Source: Triatoma infestans
Taxonomy: Eukaryota; Arthropoda; Insecta; Hemiptera; Reduviidae
Assembly: GCA_011037195.1 (NCBI GenBank)
Contig: JAAEAF010002625.1
Location: 62,001-126,000 of the forward strand
Reading direction: 5' to 3'
Length of the DNA: 64,000 nucleotides
A program made the position numbers and the translations under genes. The notes beneath the pieces are model-generated. The model did not search any database and was not told the origin of the DNA. It saw nothing but the letters and a program-made list of their open reading frames with translations. This document shows, piece by piece, positions 12,901-23,339 of this stretch (positions are counted from its first letter, which is position 1; each line of letters begins with the position of its first letter).

Positions 12901-15626
12901 TGGGGGAAAAATAGTCAAGCACCACACGAATTTCCGGGAAACCATCCCACTTTCTTTCAGGATGGCAGTCACGCTCCGTTTCCATGTGAGTGGTAGGACT
13001 CATTCACCAGCCTAATGTAGTTTCTGTTTATAGGACACGTCCAGACTACGAAATGTTGCGCAACAAATCGCAAGTTTTCCATTTGAAATGGGTGACCTAT
13101 AGACATGAGATTTTTGTCTATGCAGAGTTGCAGAACACCCAAATTGTTCCCGACTGTCTGTCGACAATCGCAGTACTTTGTTCATAGATAGGAGTTGCAC
13201 GATTTTGTCTACTGGTGTGGACAAGGCAAGAATTAAATTAGATTAGATTGTATTGGGTACTACGACCTGATAGGTCTATTGTGGCCCCCGGAGCTTTCTC
13301 AGTGCACTGCCCACCATGGGCAGAGAGCTGTAGAGGATCCTAGGAAGAGAAAATCTAAGGCCAGTACTTCTGGACTCGATCCAGGGGCCGCCACGTTGTT
13401 CACTGAGCCATTGAGCTAATCCATTTTCTCTAACTGTCGTTCAGTTGTTACGGATTGTCCTAAAAATCATTCCTTCACTATATTTATACTGTAAGTTTTA
13501 ATTAATTGACATCTCTGGTCCTTTTCTGCATTAGATGACTAGAGCTTATAAGTATATATTTAAAGTCCATATTTGAGACTTAACTTATCTTTCAAACTTT
13601 TTTATCAAAACACTGATAGTATATATTTTATATTTTAGGGAATAAGTTGTGCTTTGAGACGATTTTTTGAACGTGATACTAAATTTATAGCTTTACCAGC
13701 CGGATTTGTGGCTGGATTGTCTTTTTATTTCTACAGAGACAGCACTATTGCCTTGTATTTCATGTGGAAAACATTCCAGGTAAATTGGATAACTTTTTAA
13801 TCTTATTTTTATATTACATAATTATAAAAACTGTACTATAAGAAATAGTTTAATTTTTTATAATAATGTTCGGATATAGATTTGTTACAATATTGCTGGC
13901 GATAAGGGTTATGTACCAAAGTTACCATGGGCCCCAATATTTCTTCATGCTTTCTCCACGGCAATTTTATTTCATGTTGCTCTCGTAGAACCATCCAATC
14001 TTAGAACATCTTATTGGAATTTCTTGCAGGCTATGTCTGGTGGAAGGTGAGTTGTGTACTAAAATTTATCTATTTTATTTTATATTGTACAAAATATGTG
14101 GTAGGTCTTTCCTTGCTTTGGTAAAATCAGAAAAATGTTTAGAAGAAACTCTCTCATTATATAGAGTTTCTTCTTTTCTCAAATTTGAAATATGATAAAA
14201 GAGGATCAGATGTCACATCCTGCATAGCTATAAAATGGTTAAAAAAAAAATACCTGATATTTCATGCCACTATGGAAGAAGTTTACAAAAAGAAATTATG
14301 ATGAAACTGATGTACCATGCCAATTTCAAGGCATTGCAGATATGACCTTTTTCATCTTTTTACTTTCTCTGACTCCTAGTAAGAGGAAGAATTACGATTG
14401 TGCCAAATTTTCGAAATTGAGTTTACCGGAAATACATGTTTTTGTAGCGAATGGTGTGTGTGTGTGTTAAAAGAATATTTCATCAAAAATGAAAAGTCAC
14501 AGGAAGCTCAAGCTTGTTATTCCATTTAGGCACCACCAACGCATCAGATGCGAAGATTTCGGGCAAAATCCATCAACCAGAGATTGCGACTTTACTAAAA
14601 ATTTTTTTTTTTCTCCAATTTTTCGTGATTTTCTCGAAAACGGATTCAACGATTTTTTTTTTATTATTAAGATTTTCAACTGTTGTTATTATTATTATTA
14701 TTCGTCCGTGGGGAAGGACCAAACCAAAGACCCTATTCTACACAAAATTGGCCCCCATATAGCTACCCCGAAATTTCGTATAACTATACATAAATACCTA
14801 TTGGTTGTAAAATGGTTACATCGATTTTCCTTTTGCTTCATGCATAGATAGAAACGTATCATTTTTATTTGAAACAATTGATTTTTAGGTGGTTTTTAAG
14901 GAATCGGAAATGTTGAAATTAAAATGTGTTTGTTTATTATTGGCTCTCTGCAATGTAATCATTTTCTACCTGCTTCTGTTGGTAGGTTGGCACTTCCCCC
15001 CCCTCCCCCACAACCTGTATATTTATGTTAAGTACATCTGAACAAAATTTGAATTTTAAAGAATATTTGTCATTATATAATAGAACTGTATGAAGAGAAA
15101 GTCGTGTGTGAGTGTTTCATACCAGATTTTTTTTTATCATACTCAGGACACCTCAAAACATGTTATTTCCGTTAAAAACTCAATTTCGAAAATTTGTCAC
15201 AATCCCAATAATTTCTCTTAAAGAGAAAATAAAAGTGAAACAATAAATACTTATCAATAATATTTATATAAGGTGCCATAATAGCAGAGTGGTTAGATAG
15301 AGACGCGGATCGCAAAGCTTGAGGTGTATTGTGGTACAACCGATTCAATTTCCGGTCTTGGCCATGGATTTTAATTGAATAATTAGTATGAGTAAGAAAA
15401 TATACTTGAGGATGGTTGCTCCCGTCTCTTCTTTGACATCTGATCCGTCAGTAGTAAAACTTAAGGCTCGCATGAAAAAAAATTGCCATTACTATATTTA
15501 AATTAACTTAATATTTAAATGATTTTTGTTGATAGAATTGCCTTGATGGATCGTAAATGTTTAGATGCATTTGGTTTGGAAACTAGCAAGAGTTTAGAAA
15601 AAGTATTAACTAGAACCAGAAGGTAA
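3950..15626 (+). CDS. TMEM135: TMEM135-like peroxisomal/mitochondrial membrane protein
   Basis: Complete gene of nine coding exons: 3950-4093, 4167-4297, 6237-6363, 6470-6624, 6740-6941, 11003-11170, 13639-13779, 13880-14046 and 15536-15626. The phases all join without a gap, giving 441 residues (human about 458). TMEM135 is a multi-pass protein of peroxisomes and mitochondria, linked to lipid handling and mitochondrial dynamics. Diagnostic parts are the Cys-rich N-terminus (C13, H18, C24) with SLRIYIAAYSL after it, the block IERPSRRALLSLYVTNVASE-type followed by TVFRMAVARN, FLVGPYEE, a second Cys/His motif CPHYHSC near residues 241-247, FVAGLSFYFYRDST, SNLRTSYWNFLQAMSGG and a C-terminal MDRKCLDAFG. 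The start is fixed by an in-frame TAG two codons upstream. Introns 2, 5, 6 and 8 carry repeats. Identity is secure; function is from the family. Confidence 0.95.
4131..4148. repeat. Short perfect palindrome before TMEM135 exon 2
   Basis: acaaggaatattccttgt is a perfect 18-base palindrome, 19 bases upstream of the exon 2 acceptor. It could be a protein-binding site or chance. Confidence 0.4.
5433..5475 (-). ncRNA. Hammerhead-ribozyme-like core, family A, left arm
   Basis: Reading the minus strand: CAUC, then CUGAAGA (fits CUGANGA), one extra U, GGGC-GAAC-GCCC (stem II with tetraloop), GAA, ACCGGU (self-complementary minimal stem III), C (cleavage position), then GAUG, which pairs with the initial CAUC as stem I. 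This is the order of a type I hammerhead. The extra base after the core is not in the strict consensus, though a viroid hammerhead with an extra base there is known. Confidence 0.7.
5566..5606 (+). ncRNA. Hammerhead-ribozyme-like core, family A, right arm
   Basis: Mirror copy of the left-arm motif. Stem I is CAUC 5568-5571 with GAUG 5602-5605; core CUGAAGA 5572-5578; extra U 5579; stem II GGGC 5580-5583 with GCCC 5588-5591; GAAA 5592-5595; stem III ACCGGU 5595-5600; predicted cleavage after C5601. All core bases demanded by the hammerhead consensus are present except for the extra U. Confidence 0.72.
7655..7865 (-). mobile_element. tRNA-derived SINE
   Basis: Closely similar to 13231-13425 (shared ttctcagtgcactgccca and gagctgtagagg). 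On the minus strand the 5' part contains a pol III B-box-like GGGTTCGAGTAC and an upstream tRNA-like stretch; the left end is an AT-rich tail (taaattaaattttaattt). Its A box is more decayed than in the 13.3 kb copy. Confidence 0.7.
9030..9615 (-). mobile_element. Family E repeat copy (inverted ends, non-autonomous)
   Basis: Begins cctaagaggaagtattgcaa and ends gagtaagagaaagtt...tttcacacca. Reverse-complemented, it matches the long copy at 55270-56365, including aaccggaagtgcg and tcgatatcgagttttc. It has no coding capacity. It lies in TMEM135 intron 5. Confidence 0.7.
10490..10945. repeat. Decayed family E relative
   Basis: Contains attgacttcctgttttcaag, the ttttcgagaaaattgc string typical of family E, and a terminal hairpin cttacagcagctgtaag followed by ggaaagta, close to the family's end. 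Boundaries are uncertain. Confidence 0.45.
12545..13224. mobile_element. 680-bp terminal-inverted-repeat DNA element
   Basis: The left end gtccacaccggtagacaaaa and the right end ttttgtctactggtgtggac are inverted copies, with about 32 matching bases that run on through tcgtgcaact, and partial similarity further inside. The interior is GC-richer than the intron around it and includes a 130-codon open frame on the minus strand (12580-12972) without any motif I recognise. It is probably a non-autonomous DNA transposon; the superfamily is not clear, because no clean target-site duplication is visible. Confidence 0.7.
13231..13425 (-). mobile_element. tRNA-derived SINE with intact A and B boxes
   Basis: On the minus strand the head reads GGATTAGCTCAATGGCTCAG, with an A-box-like TAGCTCAATGG at 13408-13418 and a B-box-like GGATCGAGTCC at 13372-13382, spaced as in a tRNA gene. 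The body matches the copy at 7655-7865, and the 3' tail is a repeated attag stretch (13232-13250). It sits right next to the TIR element. Confidence 0.8.
14375..15245. mobile_element. Family E repeat copies, rearranged
   Basis: The left end cctagtaagaggaagaattac and cgaaattgagtttaccggaa match family E. A second end, gagaaagtcgtgtgtgagtg (15095-15114), is followed by an inverted short piece ending cttaaagagaaaataaaag near 15240. The middle is interrupted by LINE-tail sequence. Confidence 0.6.
14680..14775 (-). mobile_element. LINE 3'-end fragment with (ATT)n tail
   Basis: ttattattattattattcgt is followed by ccgtggggaaggaccaaa and ggcccccatatagctacccc. The same arrangement occurs at 57805-57862 (ttattattattatttgtctg, tgggcagggaccaaagc, gggcccatagagctaccc) at the tail of a better LINE copy. 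Only the 3' end is present. Confidence 0.6.
15275..15365 (+). repeat. Possible tRNA-like SINE fragment
   Basis: tagcagagtggttagataga resembles a tRNA head or A box, and cgattcaatttccggtc, about 50 bases on, resembles a degenerate B box. The region does not fold into an intact tRNA by eye, so a tRNA gene is not claimed. Confidence 0.35.
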
Positions 15627-15633
15627 CCAATTC

Positions 15634-15639
15634 AATAAA
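15634..15639 (+). promoter_or_regulatory. Poly(A) signal of TMEM135
   Basis: AATAAA begins 8 bases after the stop codon, so the main 3' UTR may be very short. Further AT-rich candidates follow. Confidence 0.45.
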
Positions 15640-16329
15640 GCTCTCTTTATATATTTCGTTCGCTCAAAGAATGTTGTGATATTATTATTTCTATAAATGG
15701 AAAACCAAATCATACTCTCTGTATTTATAAGAATATGAAATATGGAATAATTAAAACCATTATTATTGGAAGAACTGCAACATGGAGCATATCATTTGTA
15801 ATTGTTTTTTTTTTTTTTTTTTAAATTTTACAAATTATAATTTATTTTAAAATTTGCAACAAATATCATTCCTGTTTATAAAAATTACATATTTCGGTAT
15901 AATGGTGCTTTATTATAGTAATATACATTTATTTACCAAACAAATAAATATAGAAAATAAATTTTTTTTTATGGTGATTTAGGTAATTAGTAGGATAGAA
16001 CAAAATTTTATTGAATGTATTCTCAATTTATTCTTATAAAATCAAATTGTTATTAAGATTAAAGCCATAATAAGAAATTTGGTTTTTGCTAAACAATTGG
16101 TGCAGATAGTTGTTAAACTGACTTTCATTCCAAATATTTATTATAAATAAAAAAAATAAAAATTTAAATTGCAGTTTACTATTCAGTATTTATTAATAAT
16201 AAAAAGGGACCAAAATATTATATGCTATTTTATAAAACTAAATAGAATTGATGTATAAATTAGAGCAATAAAGATCTTTATTTTCTTTTCTTTTTTTTTT
16301 AAGTTTATCATTTTATAGAGAAAAAAATC

Positions 16330-16375
16330 TTGTGTGAAACACTCACACAACTTTCTCTTACTTCCACGTTGTATT
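16330..16375 (+). repeat. Family E end fragment
   Basis: cttgtgtgaaacactcacac followed by aactttctcttacttccacg matches the outer end of family E at 55280-55320. It lies directly before the LINE fragment. Confidence 0.6.
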
Positions 16376-17700
16376 TCCACGTTGAAATATTAAAAAAGCC
16401 AATTGGGAAAAATATGCAGAGCTCACGAACAAACTCTTAAAATCAGAGCTTTTAAAAGAAAATATGACAGAACTTGCTACGTCGTAACAGAAACTATCAT
16501 CAAATGCGCCCTTCAGGTGTGTACCAAGAGGGCAAGTCAAAACATACTCCCCTTACTGGAATAAAGACCTCCAAAAATTGAAAGCTGAAAGAGACAGAGC
16601 CAGGGTTAAAGCAGAGCAGTCTCATGAACTTGAAGACTGCATTGTTTTATGGAAAAACCAGGCGTTGCTCAAGAGAGCAATTCTGGATTCAAAAAGGAAA
16701 GCATACAACACATTCCTTGAGAAACTAGATTTTCGTAAGGATGGTGTGAGGGCTTATAGATTACTTTCGCGAATGAACAACAGGAAAGAGTTAAAAAATA
16801 AACCAATTATAAGAGGAGGAAAAAACAGTTGCAACAAAGTAGTGAGCAGACTAATGCATTCTGTGAGCACTATGCTTCTGTTAGTAGCGCTATCGACCCA
16901 GGAAAAAACTAAAGCTATTCTCAAAAGCGATTTGTCTCAACAGGCAAGAATTCGAATTGTTTAACGACACTTTTTCAACTGGTGAAATGGAACGTGCTAT
17001 ACGAATGCTAAAAACAGGTAAATCGGCTGGCCCTGTTAATATACTCCCAGAATTCATCCTACACCTATGCTCCAAAGCTAGACAGGTTCTGTTAAAATTT
17101 ATAAATCAGATGTGGCACGAGCAGATTCCTAGTGAATGGAGAAAAGCTACAATAATCCCTATTTTGAAGAAAAATAAGGATCCCCAAGACCTGAGTAGTT
17201 ATCGGCCGATTTCGCTCACAAGTGTTTTGAGTAAGGTAGTTGAGCGTATGTTAGTGAACCAGCTAGAGTATTATCTAGAAAAAGGCGAATTAATATCAAA
17301 TAGACAGGCAGGTTTCAAAAAACACAGAAGTACAGTTGAGCAGGTGGCTAGGCTTATACAGGTAATTAAAGATGGTTTCATTAGAAACAGAGCTAGAGCT
17401 CCCTTGTTGTCTTTATAGACTTTAAATCGGCTTTCGATCGAGTCTGGAGAACGAAAGTGTTAGAAAAGTTGGGAAAATTTGGTGTGGCCGGAAATATGTT
17501 TAAATGGATTAAATCTTTCCTTGCTCAGCGTTTTTGCCGGGTAGGTATAATTATTCAGAATCTCGCTATAGGCAAACTAAACAGGGATTACCCCAGGGGT
17601 CTGTTCTAAGCCCACTACTTTTTAAAATTATGATTGACGACACTGATGACGTCATTGCACAGGCGGTGCCTGGGACACAGTGGTACTTGGGTTGTGGTAC
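16376..17700 (+). pseudogene. LINE retrotransposon, reverse transcriptase part, broken
   Basis: Several frames together give the linker and reverse transcriptase of a non-LTR element. Residues before the RT include YWNKDLQKLKAERDRAR and KRKAYNTFLEKLDFRKDG. The RT part has KTGKSAGP, EWRKATIIPILKK, SSYRPISLTSVLSKVVERML, RQAGFKKHRSTVEQ, then after a frameshift FKSAFDRVWR and QGLPQGSVLSPLLF. The catalytic YADD box is missing because the similarity stops near 17690. Endonuclease is not recognised upstream. The order fits a jockey-like or related LINE clade. Stops and frame changes show it is dead. It lies between TMEM135 and the Tc1 remnant. Confidence 0.85.
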
Positions 17701-18112
17701 TTGTCTTGTCCATTCTCAATTTTTTGACGAGATCGGTATTGAACCGACTAAACTGACTTCTCTGGTCGAGGGCCGCTAGCTTTGGTCAGTAACAACTATA
17801 TCCATAGTTAGTACAGTGAGTGGATTGTTTTGTTTTTATCTTATTTTACTTTATTCTTATTACGGTATTTCCTATCGCTGGCAAAAATACATTGTATATT
17901 ACACAATTAATCTTTTATCTGTATTAATTATCTCTATTGGTCTCCAAAATATCTCACGACTGATTAGTATGCTGTGTTGTAGCATGCTTAGTAAAATTGA
18001 GCAGCTCCACTGTTGTAAATTTGTTTTGTTTACAATAGTGTTACTCTTTACAGCGCCCGCTCTAGCGGTTACGTCGCCCCGGACAAAAAGACAAATTGCC
18101 GCCCCTTAAGAA
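17701..18112. other. Unassigned segment after the LINE, GC-rich end
   Basis: No gene is recognised, although there is a 97-codon open frame (17816-18109) with hydrophobic stretches. The right end carries cgcccgctctag ... ccccggaca, a module found inverted at 22921-22975 (see that entry). It may be the remains of a mobile element. Confidence 0.4.
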
Positions 18113-18116
18113 TTTA

Positions 18117-18170
18117 TACACTACCGATCAGAAGTTTGGTATCAGTTCAAAAATTTGGCCTTGAACTACT
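18117..18170 (+). repeat. Tc1-like terminal repeat scrap
   Basis: tacactaccgatcagaagtt followed by tggtatcagttc resembles the classic outer end of Tc1-family elements (TA then CACTACCG...TCAAAAGTTTGG-like). No transposase follows directly. Confidence 0.4.
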
Positions 18171-20840
18171 TCACTATAGTCAATCGTGTCCTTAAAGTTA
18201 TTCTTAAATCTGCCACGACAAGTCCCCAATAGTTTCGTTCGCTGGAAGTTGAATGACGGCAAGTGAAAACCAAGATTTTTAATAAATCTATAAGATTCTG
18301 GGTGAAGATTTTATCGATGTAAAGCAGCTCAACCCTGAAGATATGCTATAGAAGACTTATGAAGCTTTTGGATGGTTCTGACATTCATTTTAACTGGGTG
18401 CATCCTCCATAGATCAATTGTCTTTTGGCTAATGGTAGCTCATTTGTAAATATTAGGTGTTATCATTAAAACCAGATTGATAACTCAGTTAGAGTAGCTA
18501 GTGATTGTCACCCCAGGATTTTTTATAATGGAAAAACCCATTTATTTTATCCTAAAAGAGTTGCTTTACTTGTGCGGTGGAGAAAAATGGTAATATTATA
18601 TGCACTTTATTTTGGAATGACCTTATTATAAATTTTGAGATGAGGTTGTTAAATAGGTATTTACCTTCACACAGTTCTTATGTTTTTGCTAACTTATTAG
18701 ATATTGAAAATACAGAAAAGTTAAACCACTTATTTTATTTATTTCTGAGTCTTTGGAGGATAGATATACATAGGTTTGTAAAGGTATTATTTAATATCTA
18801 CGAGGAGATCCCACAAACTCCTTCCTTAAAATAATTTGTATAAATGAATAAAATCTATTTAAAACATTGTTACTATCTACTGTATTAATCAAGTATTTAA
18901 TATTATTTTATTACTTTGAAGATTAGGCTGTAATGTTTGTTATGTTCTTGTAACGTTTGTATTTTTCGTTCAGCTTTCAGCAGAGATCAATCTCTTGCTA
19001 AAGAAATGTATAGTTTCTTTAGGCAATAAATAAGTAAATATTGAATGAAATTTCTCAAGAAATTGGACCAGCCATTTCAAGAGATTTTGAAGCTGCTTTC
19101 AAAATATATCCAATACAATATTCAATCAAATAACAACAAATGAAATTAGCCCATAAATTCTATTGACAAGATTTAGATAAAAGTTCTTGAACAGTATGTG
19201 ATACATATAAATGCTTATAAAAATAATGATTAATAGGATGGATTGCTATTTGAATCTATCCTTCTATAGTCTAAAAATTTCTCATTTTAACATTATATCT
19301 AAGTTATTACATACGATAATATTAATATTCGTAGCCCTCTATAGCTTCTAGATGAAAAAGAAATGTAAAAAATCTGAACCATTCATGAAAAAGAAAGGAG
19401 GGAAAAATATTACATCAAGCATTAATCCACAAAAATATTTTGGCAAATAATTGCCAAGAATTATCTTTATAGCTTGCGAAAGAAATATAACGTTGAAAAA
19501 AGATAAATAAATATTTGATTTAATTAATACATATTAATATAATTAATATATTGATTTATTTCTAGTTTAAAAATGAAGTTACGCTTCTTTTTTTTCAATT
19601 ATAATGTGCATCTAATTAATTTTTTCAGTTTTTGTGATTTTCTCCATAAAAACACCGACGAATTTTATTAAATTTGGTATACTAACTATAAAGTTTGTCG
19701 ATTACCATTTTAAAAACTGGAGTAAGAGAAACGTGTATGAGTTTTTTGTTTTCTAATTAATAAAGTAACTAATTAGAATTAGCATATTTGTAGTTATAAA
19801 AATGGCCACCAGATAACAGCACCTACTGAGAAATCAATTTTATTTATAGTTCTATAGTTTGTCACTAGATGTCGCTACTTCCAAAGATTGTTTTGTAGTC
19901 CATTACCACTACCCGTCCCCTTCACAAGACGCATATTAAAGTATTGAAAAATTGTTACATCAGAGGATGGCGCTGTGATCGAGTGGCAAATTTTGGAACT
20001 ACACTTCTGTATATCTAGAAGCTTATGCTGTCTAGCGGCAATTACTTGAACTACTACAAATTCTAGGTTAAGTAAGTGCTGATACCTGGCGGTGAATTCA
20101 GAAAGTTAACTTTTTTGTTTTTAATTATTTTTTTTATTTCAACTTAAATGTAAAATTTGAATTTTTTTTTTGTTTGATAAAGAATACAGTCCTAATTTTT
20201 TAGTAGAAACTTCATCTACAACAAATTACATTCTTAAAAGCAGTTGAAAAATAATAATTATATTTGTTCCTTAGCTCTATCTTTTTTTATGTCTTTTATT
20301 AATTATTCAATTATTTGTAAAGGGGACTAATTGTGACTCTAAAATTAATTAAGTTATTTTCTCTCTTATTAAGTTATATATATTTATTATATTTAATACC
20401 GATTTAAAATACTCTTCAAATAATTGTGAAGGGTGTTCTATCCCGAGACTTAAATTGTCCTGCAAATTGCTGTCACAAGCCTTGCTACTGGACTGTTAGA
20501 GAGCTTGCTATCATATAATGCAATCTTATTTAGGTAAATAGTATAATCCTCACCTCCTTTATTTATCTGTAATACATGTCCACTAACCGTTTATTTGCAA
20601 ATGAATTATGCAATAAAGGAATGAAGGGTGATTGTTTTATACCAGATTTCCTAAATCGCGGCAGTAGACTAAACAAATTTAGGAATGTCAAATCTAAACT
20701 ATTAAGTGAAATGCAGACTTTGTCAACAGAGCATCATTTTGATTAGGAACATAATTTTTTTCTTGTACTACCTTTATTTGAATTTTATTTTTCGCATTAT
20801 TTGTTTGTCTCAAAAGTTTTATTTTCGGGACTTCATCAGT
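18171..20840. other. AT-rich intergenic stretch
   Basis: No gene found. It contains a family E end (about 19620-19745: accgacgaattttattaaat, actggagtaagagaaacgtg), a GC-richer block near 19860-20090 with repeated short phrases (gatgtcgct, gatggcgct, tctagcgg, ctggcggt), and several A/T tracts. Confidence 0.5.
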
Positions 20841-20843
20841 CAT

Positions 20844-20927
20844 CAGTTATTTTAGTGGTACTTTAGAGAAAAGCATATTGCTAATCAGTTATTTTAGTGA
20901 TACTTCAGAGAAAAGCATATTGCTATT
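20844..20927. repeat. Tandem duplication, 42-bp unit
   Basis: cagttattttagtggtactt ... gctaat is repeated immediately with two substitutions plus a small end difference (start 20844 and again at 20886). Confidence 0.8.
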
Positions 20928-21240
20928 GTTCCTTCAGAAAAATTTGGCAAATAAAAGTGATAAGAATTCAACAAGGACAAGGGACAAGGTTTCTTCAACT
21001 GGGGACTAGCAATCCCGAAGCCACGAGCTTCATGACGGAGCCACTTTCAGCTCTGCTAGGCCAGTTTAAGAGGGCGAAGGTGAGGGATGTCTCACCCTTA
21101 GATACACAATAGACCTCTCAATGAAGTTCGCAGTGGAATGAGGTGTGCCCTCCCCCATCCAATCTAACATAATATACACTTTTCCCTTTGAGAAACCATT
21201 TACCTCTTGGATTTGTTAGTAATTCACAGAGAATAATTTC
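20928..21240. other. GC-richer unassigned block
   Basis: A short GC-rich segment (acaagggacaaggtttcttc ... ggtgtgccctcccccatcc). Its base composition is unlike the neighbourhood, suggesting inserted DNA. No protein or RNA family is recognised in it. Confidence 0.35.
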
Positions 21241-21354
21241 TTTCAAATTATTGATTCTGTTTATAGATTAGTACTTTGCATTGTTTGTCAACAAATCATT
21301 ATTTACTTACTTTTTATTCTATTTTATTTATGGGATTAGTTCACTCCTTGAGCG

Positions 21355-21441
21355 TCACGGTTTACGAGTATATCTTTTTGCGTTTACGAGTATATCTTCA
21401 CGGTTGCGTGTATATCTTCACGGTTTACGAGTGCATCTTAT
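21355..21441. repeat. Minisatellite, about 22-bp unit
   Basis: Repeated phrases cacggtttacgagtatatct, gcgtttacgagtatatcttc, acggttgcgtgtatatcttc and acggtttacgagtgcatctt in tandem. Confidence 0.8.
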
Positions 21442-21479
21442 TCCAACGCTGATTTTTCCTCTTTTGAATTAATACAAAA

Positions 21480-22653
21480 TGTGCAAAGTTAAACAACTTG
21501 TGTTGCTACCAGAAGTGCCATATAAACTTTATTACATAAAATAGGGAAATCAGAACGAAAAATAACGGCTGAACTTAAAATTTCAAAAAATGGTGTTCAC
21601 CGGGCTATCAAACGGTTATAAAAAATATGGTGATCATGAAAATTTAACCGCTCCCGGAGACCAAAATCAACAACCACAGCTGAGGATAAGTTCATTATTT
21701 TATGAAGTAAAAGAAACAGACGACTCACAGCTCCAAAAATCAAAGGGGAAGTTATTAAAACAAGTTCGAGGCCAATTTCTATCTCAACTATTCAAAGGCG
21801 ACTTCGTCAAGCGAACTTAAATACGAAGAGTTGCAACGCTGAAACATTATTAAAGAGTGCAAACAAGAAGAAACGTTTAGAGTGGGCTTGAAATACAAAG
21901 ACTTCAAAGTGAAAGGTTGGAGGAACCTTTCAGCTCAGAAAAAGTGCATCCACAATGCATAATAACCACCGTTATGCACAGAGAGGGCTCGGTCATGGTT
22001 TGGGGATGTTTTTCAGGCTATGGAATAGGTGATCTCGTTCGTATTAATCCTTGATCCCGTCTCGGGATAATGAAAAAAGAAAATTATAAAAGCATTTTAG
22101 AAAATCACGTCTTACCCTGCGGTCAGCGATTGATTGGGGAAAAAATCATTATGCAACATGACAGTGACCCTAAACATACTTTCAAATTATGTAGACAATA
22201 CCTTAAGGAAAAAGAAGATGAAAATATGTGACAATATGGTCTGGCCGTCGCAATCCCCGGACTTGAACCCAATTGAACTTTTTTGGGATGAGCTAGATGG
22301 GAAAGTATGTCTCAAGTGTCCTAATTCTCTAAATGCTCTGTGGCAGATACTGTACAGTGTGTGGAGTAATATTGAATTCGAAACAATCAATACATTGATT
22401 GAGAGAATGCCTAGAATTATAAGAGAAGTAATTAAGCGGGGAGGTGGTCACTTTGAAAAAGCCGTTTAGTCGAAATTTATTTTTGGGAAAGATTTACACT
22501 TTGTAATGAATTTATCATATTATTGTATAAAGATTAAATATAACATTTTTTAATTACTGACATTTTATTTCATTCATAACAAATCATCAAATTAACAAAA
22601 ATAAATATAATACATTTTTATTCTAGGAGGTCCAAATTTTTTTCCAGCAGTGT
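21480..22653 (+). pseudogene. Tc1-like DNA transposon, broken transposase
   Basis: A cut-and-paste transposase remnant spread over several frames. The N-terminal helix-turn-helix part reads IGKSERKITAELKISKNGV and HRAIKR; then KRLEWA and KYKDFKV; then IITTVMHREGSVMVWGCFSG; then IIMQHDSDPKHTFKLCRQYL with the second catalytic Asp; then WPSQSPDLNPIELFWDELD with the catalytic Glu (DD34E-type spacing). The segment that should hold the first catalytic Asp is deleted near 21920, and there are several stops and frame changes, so it is inactive. The right terminal repeat is visible at 22621-22653 (aggtccaaattttttt, ccagcagtg, then TA). I could not find the matching left terminal repeat. Confidence 0.88.
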
Positions 22654-22914
22654 ATGTATTTTATTAAGCAAGGTCTATGCATGTTCAAACACAAGCTGAA
22701 GCACAGCACACTGCATGCTAATGCTATTTTGTTCAGAGAAGTATATGCTTGTTCAAACAAGTTCAAGCATCGTCCTTTACAAATTCTGCAATAATTTTTC
22801 AATAATAAAGTAAATATTTTTAGTTTTAATACATAAGATATATAAATTTTTAGCGAACGAAAAAATTGATTAGTGAAATTTGAGAATTTAACACAAAAAT
22901 ATTTTTCCCACACT

Positions 22915-22985
22915 TACAGCCAAAATGGCGCCCCAGACAAATGTCCGGGTTGCCCGCCCCTAGAGCGGGCTCTGCTCTTTAATGT
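22915..22985. repeat. GC-rich module shared with 18055-18112
   Basis: gcccgcccctagagcgggct, read in reverse, gives cccgctctaggggcgggc followed by aacccggaca, close to the sequence ending at 18112 (cccgctctagcggttacg, then ccccggaca). It stands out from the AT-rich surroundings. Function unknown. Confidence 0.5.
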
Positions 22986-23339
22986 ATATATATCTGGGTG
23001 TGTGTGGTTATATGTTTGTATGTATATTATGTATTCTATATGTTTGGTGCATGCAATACATACAAATATATATAATATGTCGAAGAATGAGAAGAAAATA
23101 TGGGTAAAGGAGTATGAAGGCGAAGAATTTCATGTAACCAGACTCAGAGATGCAGATGGAATTTAAATATGAAGATTAAAATAATGAATTATTATTATAT
23201 TATTATTACTCATGTCGTATGGTTGTTTCCATGGAAATGGAAGTTTTGCATTTAGATTGATATTGGGAACAGACTTGATCGTTAAATAGATTGCTTTACT
23301 TTTGTACCTTTGGTCAATTAAACAACATATATTTTTTCT

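Larger units (their letters stand above)
11171..13638. other. TMEM135 intron 6
   Basis: A 2.5 kb intron. It holds a TIR element (12545-13224) directly followed by a SINE (13231-13425). The remainder, 11171-12540, is AT-rich with nothing recognised. Confidence 0.8.
14047..15535. other. TMEM135 intron 8
   Basis: A 1.5 kb intron. Contains family E repeat sequence from about 14375 to 15245, interrupted by a LINE 3'-end scrap (14680-14775), and a tRNA-like stretch at about 15275-15365. Confidence 0.7.

Noticed and set aside
15275..15365. tRNA gene
   Set aside because: A- and B-box-like strings exist, but no complete cloverleaf or anticodon arm could be paired by eye; more likely a SINE head.
21357..21441. 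CRISPR-like array
   Set aside because: The repeats are contiguous, with no unique spacers, and the genome is eukaryotic; it is a minisatellite.
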